A DNA stretch of 8,121 nt from CAUZSN01 sp963582345. Lineage in GTDB: Bacteria > Planctomycetota > Planctomycetia > Planctomycetales > Planctomycetaceae. The position numbers were made by a program, and so were the translations under genes. The DNA lies in contig CAUZSN010000120.1 in the NCBI GenBank assembly GCA_963582345.1, positions 1-8,121 on the forward strand, given 5' to 3'. Below the pieces are notes generated by a model that was given only the letters and a program-made list of their open reading frames with translations, was not told the origin of the DNA and did no database searches. Shown piece after piece: positions 7,113 through 8,121 of this stretch; position 1 is the first letter of the stretch; every line of letters begins with the position of its first letter.

Positions 7113-7452
7113 TTAGATGGCTTCCGATCCCGTTTCTCCCGTTCGAATTCGTAGCATTTCGTCCAAATGCGTGATAAAGATTTTTCCGTCGCCGATCCGA
7201 CCGGTTCTCGCTGTTTGCAGAATAATGTCGACAACTTGCCTGGTGTGAGCGTCCGACACGACGACTTCCACGTTCACCTTCGGTAGAAAATCCACCGTAT
7301 ATTCCGCCCCGCGATACTGTGTCTTTATGACCCTTCTGGCGGCCGAACCTGTGAACTTCCGAAACCGTCATTCCTTGGACACCGACATTCGTCAAAGCGT
7401 CCTTGACTGCCTCCAACTTGAAATGCCGGATGATCGCTTCGCTTTTCTTCAT
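7113..7452 (-). pseudogene. glnB: Nitrogen regulatory protein PII, frameshifted in the T-loop
   Basis: PII is a small trimeric signal protein that binds ATP/ADP and 2-oxoglutarate and is uridylylated by GlnD on Tyr51. Codons 1-44 from ATG 7452 read as PII ('MKKSEAIIR', 'GVQGMTVSEV', 'FGRQKGH'). The frame then runs into unrelated sequence. The following frame continues PII exactly: Q45-Y46-R47-G48-A49-E50-Y51 ('QYRGAEY', Tyr51 at 7301-7299), 'VDFLPKV', 'TARTGRIGDGKIF' and 'RIRTGE', ending at TAA 7115-7113. The minus strand reads GAC-A-CAG-TAT; dropping the single A (plus-strand T7320) gives 112 residues, the length of E. coli GlnB. A two-base deletion would also restore the frame but adds one residue. 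Unusual residues before the shift are Ser4, His10 and Arg35, where Ile, Pro and Gly are usual. The ATG was preferred to the GTG one codon upstream because PII proteins begin MKK. It may be a true pseudogene or a sequencing error; gene identity is certain. Confidence 0.93.
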
Positions 7453-7488
7453 CACAATCTCATTGTACGCGTTAGAAAATCATCCAGC

Positions 7489-7518
7489 ATTATCGTGTGA
7501 AAGTCGAGGTCACGTCAA
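7489..7518 (-). promoter_or_regulatory. Predicted sigma70-type promoter for glnB-glnD
   Basis: On the minus strand TTGACG (7518-7513, 5 of 6 to consensus), an 18-base spacer and GATAAT (7494-7489, 5 of 6). Transcription would begin near 7482, leaving a leader of about 30 bases before the glnB ATG at 7452. No sigma54-type GG/GC element was seen in the gap up to 7646, so the sequence points to housekeeping rather than NtrC/sigma54-driven transcription. Confidence 0.55.
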
Positions 7519-7646
7519 TCAGCGGAATCTGAGAAAGATAACTATTCTTCAGCAGTGGAACTCAGGGCCACCGTTCAGTACGCTTTGATCTCGGCCAAGA
7601 ATACAAATTTGTTCGTACTCTGAATCGTAATACGATCGCTCAACTG

Positions 7647-8121
7647 ATGGTTCTTCTTTTCTTAGACCGACCAGACACAATTGCCGTGGACAATTTCCAC
7701 GTTTTCGCGACGATTCTTGGCTTCACCTTAGGCTTACTGTCTGGAACGATCTTGACGAAATTTATTGATGTGGTATCCGGTGAGCCTAAACTATCTCCAT
7801 CTCAGTGCATCCATTGCGGAAGCCACCTACGCTGGTGGCAACAATTCTGGATACCCAATTTCACAGTAACCAGATCTCGCTGTCGGAACTGTGGTCGGAC
7901 GATGGGACGATGGGGTGGCTTGGTCGAGTTAACAACAGGATTGTTGTTTGGGGGATTCGTCTTCGCCTACGTTGTGCTCGACTGCCAAAAGATCGACGAA
8001 GTTCGCCCTGATGCATTGTGGTGGTATGGGCGAATCGTCTTTCACTTGTTCCTGATCAGCCTGCTGATAGCGGCAACAGCAACTGACCTGCAGAATTACA
8101 TCATACCTGACAGCATTACCA
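7647..8121 (+). CDS. Prepilin peptidase (A24 family), N-terminal part, cut by window edge
   Basis: This is an inner-membrane aspartic protease that removes leader peptides from type IV pilins and type II secretion pseudopilins, and in many members also methylates the new N-terminus. The 158 visible residues show a first membrane segment (about 18-36) and the cytoplasmic zinc-type domain with two Cys pairs, Cys54-x2-Cys57 ('QCIHCG') and Cys79-x2-Cys82 ('RCRNCG'). Next come 'GLVELTTGLLF' (about 91-101) at the start of the next helix and the first catalytic Asp147 in 'ATATDLQNYIIPD'. The second catalytic Asp (GxGD region) would lie beyond the edge. The usual first-loop signature around GSFLNVVIxRLP is much altered here ('GTILTKFIDVV'). 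The ATG at 7647 is the only standard start in the frame, which is open from 7542; no ribosome site is visible. It diverges from glnB with 194 bases between starts. No pilus genes are visible, so whether this is the general PilD/GspO-type enzyme cannot be said. Confidence 0.88.
   Translation, partial: MVLLFLDRPDTIAVDNFHVFATILGFTLGLLSGTILTKFIDVVSGEPKLSPSQCIHCGSHLRWWQQFWIPNFTVTRSRCRNCGRTMGRWGGLVELTTGLLFGGFVFAYVVLDCQKIDEVRPDALWWYGRIVFHLFLISLLIAATATDLQNYIIPDSIT

Noticed and set aside
7299..7323. Programmed +1 ribosomal frameshift in glnB
   Set aside because: The site has no known slippery sequence, no nearby zero-frame stop and no Shine-Dalgarno-like stimulator, and no such event is known to me for PII genes. 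An indel or decay is simpler.

Overview
The window reads as a stretch of ordinary chromosome from a free-living Gram-negative-type bacterium, most likely a planctomycete of the Pirellulales/Planctomycetales kind. This is an inference from the gene set, the roughly half-GC composition, the scarcity of Shine-Dalgarno sites, and the style of the proteins (orphan STAS protein, Deg1-like S1C protease, class I phosphomannose isomerase, GlnB-GlnD pair). I see no prophage, insertion sequence, CRISPR array or obvious island.

Layout, left to right. The 3' end of an MFS transporter gene (2-691, +) enters from the left edge. A tRNA-Cys(GCA) follows on the opposite strand (749-821). After about 330 bases without a convincing gene comes a membrane-anchored HtrA/Deg-type serine protease (1152-2327, +). 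A single-domain STAS protein (2535-2903, +) follows, with a good sigma70-type promoter in front. The next gap holds a 58-codon reading frame on the minus strand (3057-3233) with a CsrA-like GExLxIGD motif. Then come manA (3369-4355, +) and, converging on it with only 23 bases between stops, glnD (4379-7060, -). Upstream of glnD in the same direction is glnB for the PII signal protein (7113-7452, -), which has a clear promoter. Diverging from it at the right edge is a truncated prepilin peptidase gene (7647 to the end, +).

How the genes work together. The only clear functional unit is glnB-glnD: GlnD reads glutamine and uridylylates or deuridylylates PII on Tyr51 of its T-loop. The other genes are single housekeeping or accessory functions: sugar-phosphate metabolism, envelope protein quality control, transport, type IV pilin/pseudopilin processing, and an STAS regulator.

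The most striking observation is that glnB is broken. One extra base, best placed at 7320, shifts the frame at codon 44/45, just before the T-loop residues that GlnD modifies. Skipping that base restores exactly 112 residues, the length of E. coli GlnB. The part before the shift also carries unusual residues at normally conserved PII positions (I4S, P10H, G35R). GlnD itself looks intact. The lesion is either a sequencing/assembly error or real recent decay of this PII copy; the sequence alone cannot decide.
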